A stretch of DNA of 64,000 bases from NCBI GenBank assembly GCA_009360885.1, contig SPEL01000005.1:62001-126000 (forward strand), in the 5' to 3' direction. The translations under genes and the position numbers were made by a program. The notes under the pieces were generated by a model. It was not told the DNA's origin. It worked only from the letters and a program-made list of their open reading frames with translations, and searched no databases. Below are positions 7,216 through 16,796 of this stretch, one piece after another. The stretch comes from Sphingobium sp. Lineage in GTDB: Bacteria > Pseudomonadota > Alphaproteobacteria > Sphingomonadales > Sphingomonadaceae. The first letter of the stretch is position 1. Each line of letters starts with the position of its first letter.

Positions 7216-8774
7216 AGCGCACCCTGCGCAGATATGCGGGCTTTTCGGCGCGGGGCTGCCTTTGGTTTATGGGCTGCGACCTTCCATGCGGTGAAAGCGC
7301 AGGCGGCGGCTGTTGCCAGCATCACAAGGTCGAACCCGGCGAACACCCAATTGCCCGCTATCAAGCTGGGGATCAGACCGCGCTCCGTGGTAATTGCGTT
7401 GATGATCGACACCAGCGCATAGAGCATCGCGCAGGCGGCCAGTGTTTCGACCCATGCGCGCTTTGCGGGGCGGGCCATCGCCCAGACAAACACACCGCCC
7501 CATGCGATAAACAGGCTGTTGATTTCCCAATCGGCGCGGTTGGTCATGGCCAGCGGCAACAAGCGGTTCGCGAGGAAATAGACCGCGATCCCGGCCATGG
7601 ACCCAGTGATAACGCCAATGTTCAGCCGTTCAACCAACCGAAAGCCCAAATAGGGCCGCGCCGGATCAGGCAGCTTCGCCCGGCGCTTCACCGTCCATAG
7701 CACCAGCCCGCTCGCCACCATCACCGTCCCACCAACGCCAGATAAAAAATACAACCAGCGAAGGGATATATCCGCGAAAGTGCCCAGATGCAGCAGGATC
7801 ATCACGCTCTGCGTAAGTCGCGCACTGCCTTCCGGCGGGGCAGCATAAAGCAACCGCCCATCGGTCGCAGATAGGATCAGGCGCGAGGCAGGCTGAGCCA
7901 ACCTATCCCTGCCAGCATAGAGAGATGCAGTGGCATTGGCGTCACCCGGATTGATGATCGTGATCCCGCCTACGGTGCCGGTCCAGCCCGCCTCAGCCCA
8001 TATGCTCTGCGCGCGATGGATCAGTTGAGGAAGAGGTAGTGTCGGGTGCCCCTCCCCTGATGGAGGGAATTTCGGGCTATCCGGATAGGCGGCGTCGTAA
8101 AAGGCTGACCTGTCAGCAAAGTTCGCAGAGATCGCCCATGGCATCACTGTGAAGAGTAACGTGACGAGGCCGGTATAGGTAATCATCATGTGGAAAGGCA
8201 GGGCCAGCACCGCCGTAACGTTATGTGCGTCTAGCCATGACCTTTGCCCCTTGCCAAAGCGCAGCAGGAAGAAATCAGCAAATATCTTCTTGTGAGTGAT
8301 GACACCCGACAAGATAGCCACCAGCATGGCCAGAGTGGCAATGCATATTGCGATGCGGGCCCAGAGATACGGCATGGCGTAGAGATTATAATGAAAGCTA
8401 TAGAGGAAGCTGCCGCCCTGCGTTCCGCGAACAGAAACTTCCTGTCCTGTTGCAGGATCAAGCGTCACCTTGCCCTTTGCGGAGCCTTCCTGACCGTCTT
8501 CCCATAAAACGCGCACGACTTGCCCGCTGCGTGCCGGGAACAGGATAGTCCACTCACTGGCCCCCAGCGCTTTCTCATGCAGAAGAGCATCAGCCTTGGG
8601 CAGCACAGCAGCAAGCGATAATGGCCCGGACATTTCCGGGCGCATCCAGCGCGAAATCTCCTGCTGAAAATAGGCGGTCGTTCCGAACAGGAAGACTATG
8701 TAAAGCAGCCACCCGGGCAGGAGACCTGCCCAAGTGTGAAGCGATGCCATCGACTGGCGAAAAGATGTGTTCAT
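7212..8774 (-). CDS. PepSY-associated transmembrane protein (FpvG-like, probable siderophore-iron reductase)
   Basis: 520 aa. The order is an N-terminal helix (about 14-34), a PepSY-like periplasmic part, a helix at about 140-160, a long periplasmic region, and helices near 195-220, 340-360 and three to four more up to 500. Membrane-embedded His residues (LHTWAGL, FHMMITYTGL, LLHLGTF) fit haem or metal binding. FpvG in Pseudomonas reduces iron from ferripyoverdine in the periplasm; the same role is inferred here. The stop overlaps the DUF3325 start (ATGA), and the gene begins 34 nt after the receptor gene. Confidence 0.83.
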   Translation of the reverse strand: MNTSFRQSMASLHTWAGLLPGWLLYIVFLFGTTAYFQQEISRWMRPEMSGPLSLAAVLPKADALLHEKALGASEWTILFPARSGQVVRVLWEDGQEGSAKGKVTLDPATGQEVSVRGTQGGSFLYSFHYNLYAMPYLWARIAICIATLAMLVAILSGVITHKKIFADFFLLRFGKGQRSWLDAHNVTAVLALPFHMMITYTGLVTLLFTVMPWAISANFADRSAFYDAAYPDSPKFPPSGEGHPTLPLPQLIHRAQSIWAEAGWTGTVGGITIINPGDANATASLYAGRDRLAQPASRLILSATDGRLLYAAPPEGSARLTQSVMILLHLGTFADISLRWLYFLSGVGGTVMVASGLVLWTVKRRAKLPDPARPYLGFRLVERLNIGVITGSMAGIAVYFLANRLLPLAMTNRADWEINSLFIAWGGVFVWAMARPAKRAWVETLAACAMLYALVSIINAITTERGLIPSLIAGNWVFAGFDLVMLATAAACAFTAWKVAAHKPKAAPRRKARISAQGAL

Positions 8775-8808
8775 AGGAGAGCAGCTACTGCTTTCGTCAA
8801 TCTTTCGG

Positions 8809-11253
8809 TCAGTATTTCGCGCGAAGAGTCAGGCGGAAGCTGCGAGGCTCACCCCAATAATTATAATAGCCTTCGTAACCCAACAGATCGATATATTTGC
8901 GGTCGAACAAGTTTTCGACGTCGAGCGCTGCATCGAAATGTTCGTTGAAGCGATAGCCCAGCTTGGCAGAGGCAATGACATATGCCGCCTGCTGGTAACG
9001 GCGTGCGCCGCTATCCGTGTAAATACCGCTCTGCCCGATGAGGCCGGTGCCGAACGTCCATTTGGCAAGGGCACCGTCCAGCACATTTTCGTCCGGCTGA
9101 TATTGCGCCCACAGCTTGAATAGATGTTTCGGATTTTTAAAGGGTTCAAGCCTCTTGCCGACATTGGCCGGATTACTGTCTTCCAGATATTTGGTGTGAT
9201 TATAGGTATAGCTGGCGGAGATATTCAGCCCTGGCACAGGCGTGCCGGAAATCTCGGCCTCAATGCCACGGCTTTGAATCTTGCCCGCAGCTTTTGAACA
9301 GAGAAGATTCCAGTTTTCAGCGCAGATGTGGGTTGGGTCATCATCCGTGATCGCACGATTTTTGTCACGCAACTGATAGGCGGCCAGCGATACGTTCATT
9401 TGATCTGCAAGGATTGCGCCCTTGATGCCCAGTTCAAATTGTTCACCTGTACGCGGATCAAGTATATCGCCTTTATAATCCTTGGCGCTTTGGGGGACGA
9501 AGATGCTGGCATAGCTGCCATAGAGAGACCATTGCCGGTTCAACTCTGCAATCAGTCCTGCATAGGGTGTGAACTTACCATTGGCGGTTTGTGGTTGTTT
9601 CACCCATAGCGATGATCCAATCTGGCGTATCTTATAGGAATAATCGGTCCAGCGGCCGCCAAGCACCAGCGTCAACGGTTCGAGCAGCTTGAAATTGCCC
9701 GATGCATAAAAGCCGCTTTGCTTGGTTATCTCATATCGTTTGCCGGGGTTGGAGCCATCCAGAATGCTTCCCCAATTATGTTGATCCAGAAGAGGCACGT
9801 CCTCGAAAAAGCTCAGATCGTAGGCGCGATAGTTGCGGTAATTTTTCGACCAGTTATAGCCGACCGTGATATTGTGCGACCGCCCGAACAATTCAAATGG
9901 TCCGGTGATATTCGCATCCCAGCCGGAATAGGTATTGATGTCACGGGCATAAAGCGCGTTAGCGTCCGAAAGCCCGGTAGCAAGGTCAACCGCAGCGTCG
10001 CCCCAGACCGAACGCTGCACAAAATCAACTTTCCGACGCGTATAGGTGATTTTCGTTTTCCAGTCGTTGCCGAAATCATGCCGGTAATCCGCGATATATT
10101 CCTGCGTTTCGACGGGTGAGGACGCGCTGCTACCGACAAATGCCTTACGCCCCGGCAGCGTGCCGTCAGAATAGCGCGGCAATCCCCAGTTGCGATTATT
10201 GACGTTTTCCATACCCAATGCGGAAACCGCAATCGTGTCGCGCGAGGTAAGATCATATTCGAGAATGCCGTAGACAAGCTTGCGCCGTTCATGTGCGACA
10301 TCATAATAGAAATCCCGGTCATGTAAGACGCCCACGACACGCCCACGTAGCGCGCCATCGCCAGTCAGCGGGCCGCTTACATCCACTTCCGCGCGCAAGT
10401 CTTTCCAGGAACCGCCTGTTAAATTGGCCCCGACAGCAAAGCGGTCCAGCGGCCTTTTGCGGACATAGTTTACCGAGCCGCCCGGTTCTCCCGATCCGGT
10501 AAGCAGGCCAGACGGACCGCGCACCAGTTCCATCCTGTCGTAAATGGCCGGGTCCATGCTGAAGCCGGTAGCAAGCATAGGGACGCCATCGAGCTGCTCG
10601 CCAGCCTTGAACCCCCGCACATTAATGTTTCTGGTGTCGGGAAAACCGTCCAGACGCACACCGGGCATATGGCGCAGGGCGTCTTCGGTGCGGGCAAACC
10701 CTTGATCGTCCATCTGCTCGCGGGTCATTACGGATACAGATTGCGGGATTTCACGCAGAGACTTCGCGCCTTTGAACATTGTTACGGCTTGGGCGGCGTA
10801 GGTGCCAGTGCCCTCGGTCGCGGCCGGATCGCTGGTATAAACAGAACCGTTGCCCGCTGCACCGCTTGCGCCTTCGACCCGCACCGGACCGAGCTGAATC
10901 GAACCGTCCGCGGCCTGCGGCGCGCGTTCCAGCACCACTGCGTTACCTGAGAAACGCCAGATGAGGCCAGTCCCCGTTAACAATCTGGAAAGGGCCTCCG
11001 CATTTGTATAGGTGCCGCTCACCCCCGGTGAACGCAGGCCGCGTACTAAATCGCCATGCGCAGAAATCTGTATACCAGCTTGCTGACCGAATAAGGCCAA
11101 AGCATCAGCAAGGGATTGCGCCGCTACCGAAAAGCTTTTCTGCTGCGTCCCGTTATTTTGTGCATAAGCCGCCTGTGGCAGAGATGTGCCTAGGGCCACT
11201 GTTGACATCAGGGCGGCTGCCCACGCGCTACGCTTCACTTTAAATCCCACCAT
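8809..11253 (-). CDS. TonB-dependent siderophore receptor with N-terminal signalling (STN) domain
   Basis: 814 aa. A signal peptide ends near AAYAQ (residue 32). A secretin/TonB N-terminal domain follows (about 40-110, FSVAAQSLADALALFGQQAGIQIS), then the plug (about 160-260, with EIPQSVSVMTREQMDDQG) and a 22-strand barrel ending SFRLTLRAKY. This is the FpvA/FecA architecture: the ligand-bound receptor signals through FecR to the ECF sigma factor, and both genes lie just upstream. The ligand is a ferric siderophore, probably a hydroxamate or mixed type. The start ATG at 11251-11253 has GGAG 10 nt upstream. Confidence 0.93.
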   Translation of the reverse strand: MVGFKVKRSAWAAALMSTVALGTSLPQAAYAQNNGTQQKSFSVAAQSLADALALFGQQAGIQISAHGDLVRGLRSPGVSGTYTNAEALSRLLTGTGLIWRFSGNAVVLERAPQAADGSIQLGPVRVEGASGAAGNGSVYTSDPAATEGTGTYAAQAVTMFKGAKSLREIPQSVSVMTREQMDDQGFARTEDALRHMPGVRLDGFPDTRNINVRGFKAGEQLDGVPMLATGFSMDPAIYDRMELVRGPSGLLTGSGEPGGSVNYVRKRPLDRFAVGANLTGGSWKDLRAEVDVSGPLTGDGALRGRVVGVLHDRDFYYDVAHERRKLVYGILEYDLTSRDTIAVSALGMENVNNRNWGLPRYSDGTLPGRKAFVGSSASSPVETQEYIADYRHDFGNDWKTKITYTRRKVDFVQRSVWGDAAVDLATGLSDANALYARDINTYSGWDANITGPFELFGRSHNITVGYNWSKNYRNYRAYDLSFFEDVPLLDQHNWGSILDGSNPGKRYEITKQSGFYASGNFKLLEPLTLVLGGRWTDYSYKIRQIGSSLWVKQPQTANGKFTPYAGLIAELNRQWSLYGSYASIFVPQSAKDYKGDILDPRTGEQFELGIKGAILADQMNVSLAAYQLRDKNRAITDDDPTHICAENWNLLCSKAAGKIQSRGIEAEISGTPVPGLNISASYTYNHTKYLEDSNPANVGKRLEPFKNPKHLFKLWAQYQPDENVLDGALAKWTFGTGLIGQSGIYTDSGARRYQQAAYVIASAKLGYRFNEHFDAALDVENLFDRKYIDLLGYEGYYNYWGEPRSFRLTLRAKY

Positions 11254-11403
11254 TAATCAAAATCTCCATGAACCAGCAATTGGCAATTTCTGCAATCGCG
11301 TCGCAACCGCAAATTACCCTTCATGGAAACAACGATGACAGGGGAACCAATCTTCAAAAAAACTTTGGCTAAAGATGAATTTTTTGGAAAAGGGGGCTTA
11401 ATG

Positions 11404-12453
11404 CTATGAAATAACGATGATCCAGGGCGTAATATGCCGCATCGTTGCGCCCTGAGTATCTGCCACCGCCTGCAAGGCCTCCACTGGTTGATCCAGACGG
11501 TATAGCCCTGTTAACGGCTGATGCGCGAGCTTCTGTCCTCGCAGGATGATGAGGCCTTTGAACCAAGGCCGCATGGCCTCGACGAAATCAGCCACACTCA
11601 TGTCACGGGCGATAATATGGCCCTGTGTCCACCCTGCGACGAGATCTGGCGGTGAGCGCCCATCAATCGCTCGCCCCTGCCCTTGGGCCTGAACCCATTG
11701 ACCGGGCGACAGAGTGCGGGAAAAGGAAGGATGCGGCGATAGGCTATTGACCCTGACCCGGCCCCGCTTAACCGCCACCGCAGTGCCTTTATCATTCATG
11801 GTCACATTGAATGCTGTACCCAGCACCGTTGTTTCAGCATTCCGGGTGCGCACCCGGAATGGCCTTTTCGGGTCATGGCGAACATCGAAAAAAGCCTCTC
11901 CTTTTAGCAGCCTGACACGGCGCTCTCCGACCATATCGTCAACGGCTATGGCGCTTTCCGGGGCGAGTTGGACGATACTACCATCGGCCAGCGTGATGCT
12001 CTGTGGGGTGGCCGTGCCCGTCACATGGTCAGCCTGCATATATAATAATGCTGTGGGTGCGGCGAGCCAGAGCAAGGATGCTGCGACTGCGCCCATAAGG
12101 ATGGTGGCAATGGGATGGCGCACACGACCGGGCCGAGTAAAAGGGATAATCTTGCCATCCGAAATAACAGGCACCTGTTCAGCCGCCATGTCCATTGATG
12201 CTGCCTTACGATTTACCGCGAAATCTTCCCATTTATCGCGGGATTGCGGGATCGTCAGGCCAAGTAGTTCATAGGTTTTGCAGATTTCCTGCCAGTCCGT
12301 GACATGGGCTGCATCTTGCGCCAGCCATGCCGCGTGCCGCAATCTCAGGTTCTCGTCATCAGGGGCTGCCTGCATGGCAAGGAGCCATTCGCTTGCCCGG
12401 CGTGGTTCATCCATATCATAAGCGCTAACCGTCATAAGCCCGCACTTTCGCAT
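11404..12453 (-). CDS. fecR: FecR-type anti-sigma/sigma regulator
   Basis: 349 aa. The N-terminal cytoplasmic domain holds the sigma-factor contact (EPRRASEWLLAMQA, with the Trp-rich motif). One membrane helix lies near 115-135, followed by a periplasmic FecR domain (about 145-240, ITLADGSIVQLAPESAI ... VLGTAFNV). The C-terminal STN-like part (about 270-345) contacts the receptor. It relays occupancy of the receptor to FecI. An alternative ATG 18 nt further in (MTVSAYDMDEP) is equally likely as the start. A 120-nt gap separates it from fecI. Confidence 0.92.
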   Translation of the reverse strand: MRKCGLMTVSAYDMDEPRRASEWLLAMQAAPDDENLRLRHAAWLAQDAAHVTDWQEICKTYELLGLTIPQSRDKWEDFAVNRKAASMDMAAEQVPVISDGKIIPFTRPGRVRHPIATILMGAVAASLLWLAAPTALLYMQADHVTGTATPQSITLADGSIVQLAPESAIAVDDMVGERRVRLLKGEAFFDVRHDPKRPFRVRTRNAETTVLGTAFNVTMNDKGTAVAVKRGRVRVNSLSPHPSFSRTLSPGQWVQAQGQGRAIDGRSPPDLVAGWTQGHIIARDMSVADFVEAMRPWFKGLIILRGQKLAHQPLTGLYRLDQPVEALQAVADTQGATMRHITPWIIVIS

Positions 12454-12574
12454 GGATCATCGGCAAAAGGCATTATCGAATGCAGGCTGATTGACATGAA
12501 GAAAATATGTCCTCCCTCTGCATAATGACGCTGCAAGGTTGATGGATTTTCAGAAAAAGGGGCAAAGTGGTTCA

Positions 12575-13108
12575 TCATTTTGATCTGCATAGCCGCGCAC
12601 GGCAATGTTCCAGCCCATCGATGACCATGGCATGAGCCAATCCGACCGAAATACCTAGATGTTCAGCAATATCCTTGAAAGTCATCCCACCAAAACGATG
12701 CATTTCCAGCGCAATTCGCGTCCTCTCCGGCAATTCTGCCATGGCATCTTGAAGAAAACGTAGTTCATCTCGCCCTGCTACGACCGCCTCTGGTGATGGC
12801 GCTTCGGTGGGGATGGCGGCCAGTTCATCGGCGTCAGCATCCGGCAGGCGAAGATTTTCCCGTTGAATGCGGCGCAAACTGTCAACCGCAAGGTTGCGCA
12901 CTATGCGGTAAAGATAACCGGCTGGTTCCTCCAACGGCTTACCCTGCCTCGCGGAACTGAAACGCAGATAGGCCTCCTGCACCACATCCTCGGCGAGGGC
13001 GTGATCGCGGACAATGCCATTGGCATAATTCACCAGCTCTCGTCGGTGAGCCATGAACAACATGCCATCGCTGGTTACAGAATTCACCTTTGCAGAACCT
13101 TGCCTCAA
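12575..13108 (-). CDS. fecI: ECF-family RNA polymerase sigma factor, FecI type
   Basis: 177 aa. Region 2 lies near residues 22-85 (AEDVVQEAYLRF, core-binding) and region 4 near 115-170 (LPERTRIALEMHRFGGMTFKDIAEHLGIS). It probably directs transcription of the receptor operon when the siderophore binds. It heads a leftward cluster of sigma factor, FecR, receptor, reductase and TonB genes. A Fur-box-like palindrome lies 22 nt upstream of the start, so iron starvation should switch it on. The first ATG is chosen; an internal Met at residue 16 is possible. Confidence 0.92.
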   Translation of the reverse strand: MRQGSAKVNSVTSDGMLFMAHRRELVNYANGIVRDHALAEDVVQEAYLRFSSARQGKPLEEPAGYLYRIVRNLAVDSLRRIQRENLRLPDADADELAAIPTEAPSPEAVVAGRDELRFLQDAMAELPERTRIALEMHRFGGMTFKDIAEHLGISVGLAHAMVIDGLEHCRARLCRSK

Positions 13109-13130
13109 ACTCCGCCGAAGTGCGCATAAT

Positions 13131-13145
13131 TGCGATTCACTCGCA
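13131..13145. promoter_or_regulatory. Candidate Fur box upstream of fecI
   Basis: TGCGATT-C-ACTCGCA is a 7-1-7 palindrome with one mismatch. It resembles the TGCGAAT-n-ATTCGCA form of Fur sites found in many alphaproteobacteria. It lies 22 nt before the fecI ATG, where a bound repressor would block transcription or initiation. Motif recognition only. Confidence 0.5.
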
Positions 13146-13453
13146 TGGGACGGCTAGCTGTTTACGGCAATTGACGCAACATCGGACTTATCGCCCGCTC
13201 ACATCCATGATGTGAGGCGGCGGTTTATTTCCAGATGGTAAAAGCTGTGGACTGCCGTGAACATGTACGAACCCGCTTCGCGGGAGGGGTTCGTGGGGTG
13301 ATGGTGCGTGGTCTGGTTGCGATGCGCCGCTCCTACAAGGCGCCGAAATCCGACTGTGCTGGCAATCGCTCTGATTGATTGTCGCCGCAGCATCCATCCA
13401 GACATTCCACAAAGCAGCGCCTGATATTCGGGGATAGGCGCAGGGGGCTTATC
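13146..13453. other. Intergenic region with a hairpin
   Basis: No gene is recognised. ACGAACCC (13267-13274) can pair with GGGTTCGT (13287-13294), with a competing inner stem CCCGC-TTC-GCGGG. It is not followed by a T-run. The rest shows no similarity I can name. Confidence 0.35.
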
Positions 13454-13715
13454 ATGCGTTCACTTGGCTTTTCATTCTTGGCTGGCCTCTCTCTCCGGCT
13501 GCGACAGCGTTCCTTCCCTCATTGCAGAAGAACAGGGATGCTCCAATGAAACGGGGCAACAAGCGGCCATTTCCATCATCAAAGATGCTGCGCTGAAGAA
13601 ACTGGACGAACATAGGGATGACTATGATAATAGCCTCATACTAGGCAGTACGGTACGGGCAGCCCTGAACCAGACCCAGTTTCTGTTTGACAATATTCGT
13701 ACCATCCAGATCTAA
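13454..13715 (+). pseudogene. Small lipoprotein gene with a 2-nt frameshift in a CT repeat
   Basis: AGGGGG is followed 7 nt later by ATG and MRSLGFSFLAGLSL, a good signal peptide start, after which the frame goes wrong. One frame over the sequence continues LSGCDSVPSLIAEEQGCSNETGQ... to a stop at 13715. Restoring two bases (one CT unit) in the CTCTCTCT run at 13487-13494 joins them into one protein of about 87 aa with a lipobox L-S-G-C. It may be a true pseudogene, a phase-variable gene, or a sequencing slip. The mature part is not a family I know. Confidence 0.65.
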
Positions 13716-13862
13716 CCGACGCGTACCAAATAAGCGTTCCCGTAATTGTATGCCGCGTTTTATACGGCCTCCAAGCCCTTTGATTAATCTCAACCGGCGA
13801 GAAAAAAGGGGCCACTTCCATGGCCCCTCAGGTGTCTTCCTAAATATGAATACATAGTTCGA

Positions 13863-16751
13863 TTAGAAGTTAACTCGCGCACCTACATAGAAGGAGCGCC
13901 CAACAGCATCATAAGTGCCCACATCGGTTGAGTTTTGCGAGCTGGATACAACCATCAGCCCCTTATCGAACAAGTTATTAATACCTGCCCGCAGGGTGAT
14001 GGCGTCATTAACGCGGGCCGTTCCGAACAGATCGAACAGATTATAGGCTCCCACTCCCGGTGCCGGGTTTGTCGGCGTTGTGACAGAAGTGATGTCCTTC
14101 ATACCATCCATATATTGCCAACGCAGACCAAAACTCACGCCATCTGATCCATATCCTACCGTCGTCAGAGCTTTCCATGAAGGACGCGGCGATGCCACCG
14201 TGTTGGTCCCTGCGAAATCCTGAAACACAGATGTCGGCAAGGTTTTAATCTTATAATGATTAGTAAAGCCGATCGCACTGTTAATGTAGACACGGCCACT
14301 GCCGCTACCCATTCCGGCATCAGACAGGCGCAGGCTCCATCCGGCCTGAATCTCAACCCCATCCGTCTGCAACGCGCCCAGATTCATATAGGGCTGGCCA
14401 ATGGTTTCCAGCAATCCCTGACTATCGCGGGTCAGCAACTGACAGAAGGAGTTGGAAGCAGAATAGCTTGGGTTTGCTCCATCCAGATTATAACAGCTGG
14501 ATAAGGTTGTCAGGCCAGGAATGGTAGAAATAACATTATTGATTTTGATATTATAATAATCCACCGACAATGAAATACCGCTCAACCAAGGTGAAGTGGC
14601 AGGCGCATTCCAGATAAAGCCAATATTATACGTATCTGCTTTTTCTGGCTTCAGATTGCCATTGCCACTGATGATGCCGCCCGTCGCAGTAGTCGGGAAC
14701 TGATAACTATCAATAGCGGCAAGCGGTACACCTTGCGCCAGACATAGGTCACGGACTTGCGCACCATTTGCCCCTGTCCGGGCAATAGAACGCACATCGC
14801 ATGGGTCACCAATGCCTGCTGGTGGTGTGCCGAACTGAATCTGAATACCGGTGCGCGGTGAGAAAAGCTCCCCAATATTGGGCGCACGAACCGCACGCTG
14901 ATAGCTGCCACGGAACATTAACGAGCGCACCGGACTCCAGCGTACATCCCCTTCATAGCTGGTTACACTGCCCGATGTAGAATAATCGGAATAACGGAAA
15001 GCACCGCCTATACCCAATTCATGAATGAACGGAGTGTCCTTTATAAGTGGCACATCAATCTGTGCGGCAAATTCCTTCACAGTAATCTCACCCTTTGCGC
15101 CAGCAGATGCAATTGTGGCTTCGATATTCTGCGAGGCGAGGTCTGAATCCGGGGTATAGCTATATGTGTTTTTCCGATACCCTGCTTGCAGCGCGAGTTG
15201 CACATCCCCGCCGGGGAGGGTGAATAGCGGGCCGGAAATTAGCCCCTGAACCTGTGTCTGCGCTAATTTTTCACGGCTCTGCGATGTTTTCGTCATATAT
15301 TCGCGGCAAGCAGCGGATATTTGCGAAGAATTTGTCAGACCAAAGGGATTGAACCCACCCGCACAGATAGAATTGCCACCATCAGGCGCATTGAGCAGGG
15401 TTTGCACCCGGCTCTTGAGGACTGCGTTATAGTTGTAGGAATGGTGGACGGTCTGATCGTAGGAGGCGAAAACATCAAACTTCCAGCCCCCGGCGATATC
15501 GCCCTTCACCCCGCCGAGATATTGCTGAACCACATAGTTTTCATCCCATGCCTTGGCTGGCAAGCCAACATATCTGCCGTTCCATGTGAATGCTGCGGAT
15601 GCGTTGGGCCGTGAGGCCAGCAATGTCTGCAGATCCCCCGGAATGAAGGGGTTCGTAACCGGAATAGTCGTCAACGTTCCAAACTGTGTCAGGCTGCCAC
15701 CAGTTGCCGTTTTTGATGTTGTATCAACATATAGGAACTGGCCATAGGTGGTCAGTGTATCGGTCAATTCATAATCAAATTTAGCAAAGGCGGATTTGCG
15801 CTGCATACCGGATAGCGGCTGCACTTGCGGTCCCACGGGCATACGAACATTGCCACCGATTATAGAATAGACACTGTCCTGCGGCCCCTGATAATTAACC
15901 GCACCAGTTTGTACAAATAGCGATCCATTATCATTGAAACCCAGATTAAAAGTAGGGTTCACTGGCGTATTCACGCCATAATTAGCAAATATAGCATTGA
16001 GTACTGATTGTGACGGCAGGTTTGTGGCCTGCGGCACATAGGTTCCCTGACCGATGAAAGAAGAAGGCGTGACCTTATCAAAGAATGAGCGTTGCGAGCC
16101 AAGAAGCCCCTGACGGTCTGCATAGCTTAGCGCCACCATGAGATGCCCGCGATCCTCGGCAAAGCTGCTACCAAAGGCGAGGGATCCGTTGAACCGGCGC
16201 AGATCACCACGAGTTGCGTTGCCCAGTTGAACATCCGCCTTAATGCCGTCAAAGGCCTTAATCGTCTTGAAATTGACCACACCAGACATAGCATCGGAGC
16301 CATAAACGGCTGATGCCCCACCAGTGATTACATCAATATCACCGATAATAGATTCCGGAATGATGTTGATATCAACATTGCCGTTGATATCAGAAACTGG
16401 CAGCCTGCGCCCATCAAGCAAGACAAGATTTCGATTAGACCCAAGACCATGCAGGTTCAGCGTTGCACGCCCCCCTGCCCCCAAAGCCCCCGCATTACCA
16501 GCCGGCGTAAAGCCTGGGAGCTGGTTCAAAGCTGTTTCCAGATTGATCGCCCCTGATTGCTGAATAGCCTCCGAGGACATCGAAACAACGGGGCTAGCCG
16601 CCACATTATTTGGGCGTGCAATCAACGAGCCAGTTACAATAATATCTTGCGAGCCTGCGTTATTCTCATCTTGCGCCTGCGCGGATACAGGCATAGCAAT
16701 CGCCGTGCCAGATAGCAGAGTCGTGACAATATATTTTTTATAATTATTCAT
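13863..16751 (-). CDS. TonB-dependent receptor
   Basis: 962 aa. Signal peptide (cleavage after VSAQAQ, about residue 27), a TonB-box-like DIIVTGS segment, a plug domain (about 45-180, with LVLLDGRRLP and DVITGGASAVYGSDAMSGVVNF) and a long barrel ending RSFYVGARVNF. There is no STN domain. It takes up a large or bulky substrate across the outer membrane. It lies 45 nt downstream of an exported esterase gene on the same strand and beside the quinate/shikimate genes, so aromatic quinate or shikimate esters are the inferred ligand. GAGAGGG precedes the ATG. Confidence 0.9.
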   Translation of the reverse strand: MNNYKKYIVTTLLSGTAIAMPVSAQAQDENNAGSQDIIVTGSLIARPNNVAASPVVSMSSEAIQQSGAINLETALNQLPGFTPAGNAGALGAGGRATLNLHGLGSNRNLVLLDGRRLPVSDINGNVDINIIPESIIGDIDVITGGASAVYGSDAMSGVVNFKTIKAFDGIKADVQLGNATRGDLRRFNGSLAFGSSFAEDRGHLMVALSYADRQGLLGSQRSFFDKVTPSSFIGQGTYVPQATNLPSQSVLNAIFANYGVNTPVNPTFNLGFNDNGSLFVQTGAVNYQGPQDSVYSIIGGNVRMPVGPQVQPLSGMQRKSAFAKFDYELTDTLTTYGQFLYVDTTSKTATGGSLTQFGTLTTIPVTNPFIPGDLQTLLASRPNASAAFTWNGRYVGLPAKAWDENYVVQQYLGGVKGDIAGGWKFDVFASYDQTVHHSYNYNAVLKSRVQTLLNAPDGGNSICAGGFNPFGLTNSSQISAACREYMTKTSQSREKLAQTQVQGLISGPLFTLPGGDVQLALQAGYRKNTYSYTPDSDLASQNIEATIASAGAKGEITVKEFAAQIDVPLIKDTPFIHELGIGGAFRYSDYSTSGSVTSYEGDVRWSPVRSLMFRGSYQRAVRAPNIGELFSPRTGIQIQFGTPPAGIGDPCDVRSIARTGANGAQVRDLCLAQGVPLAAIDSYQFPTTATGGIISGNGNLKPEKADTYNIGFIWNAPATSPWLSGISLSVDYYNIKINNVISTIPGLTTLSSCYNLDGANPSYSASNSFCQLLTRDSQGLLETIGQPYMNLGALQTDGVEIQAGWSLRLSDAGMGSGSGRVYINSAIGFTNHYKIKTLPTSVFQDFAGTNTVASPRPSWKALTTVGYGSDGVSFGLRWQYMDGMKDITSVTTPTNPAPGVGAYNLFDLFGTARVNDAITLRAGINNLFDKGLMVVSSSQNSTDVGTYDAVGRSFYVGARVNF

Positions 16752-16796
16752 AAAACCCTCTCTGTATTGATTATTTTTATTTTGATTAATTTATGA

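Noticed and set aside
13188..13412. Small frames opposite each other in the fecI-lipoprotein gap
   Set aside because: No ribosome sites, no recognisable sequence, and both strands are open only because of composition.
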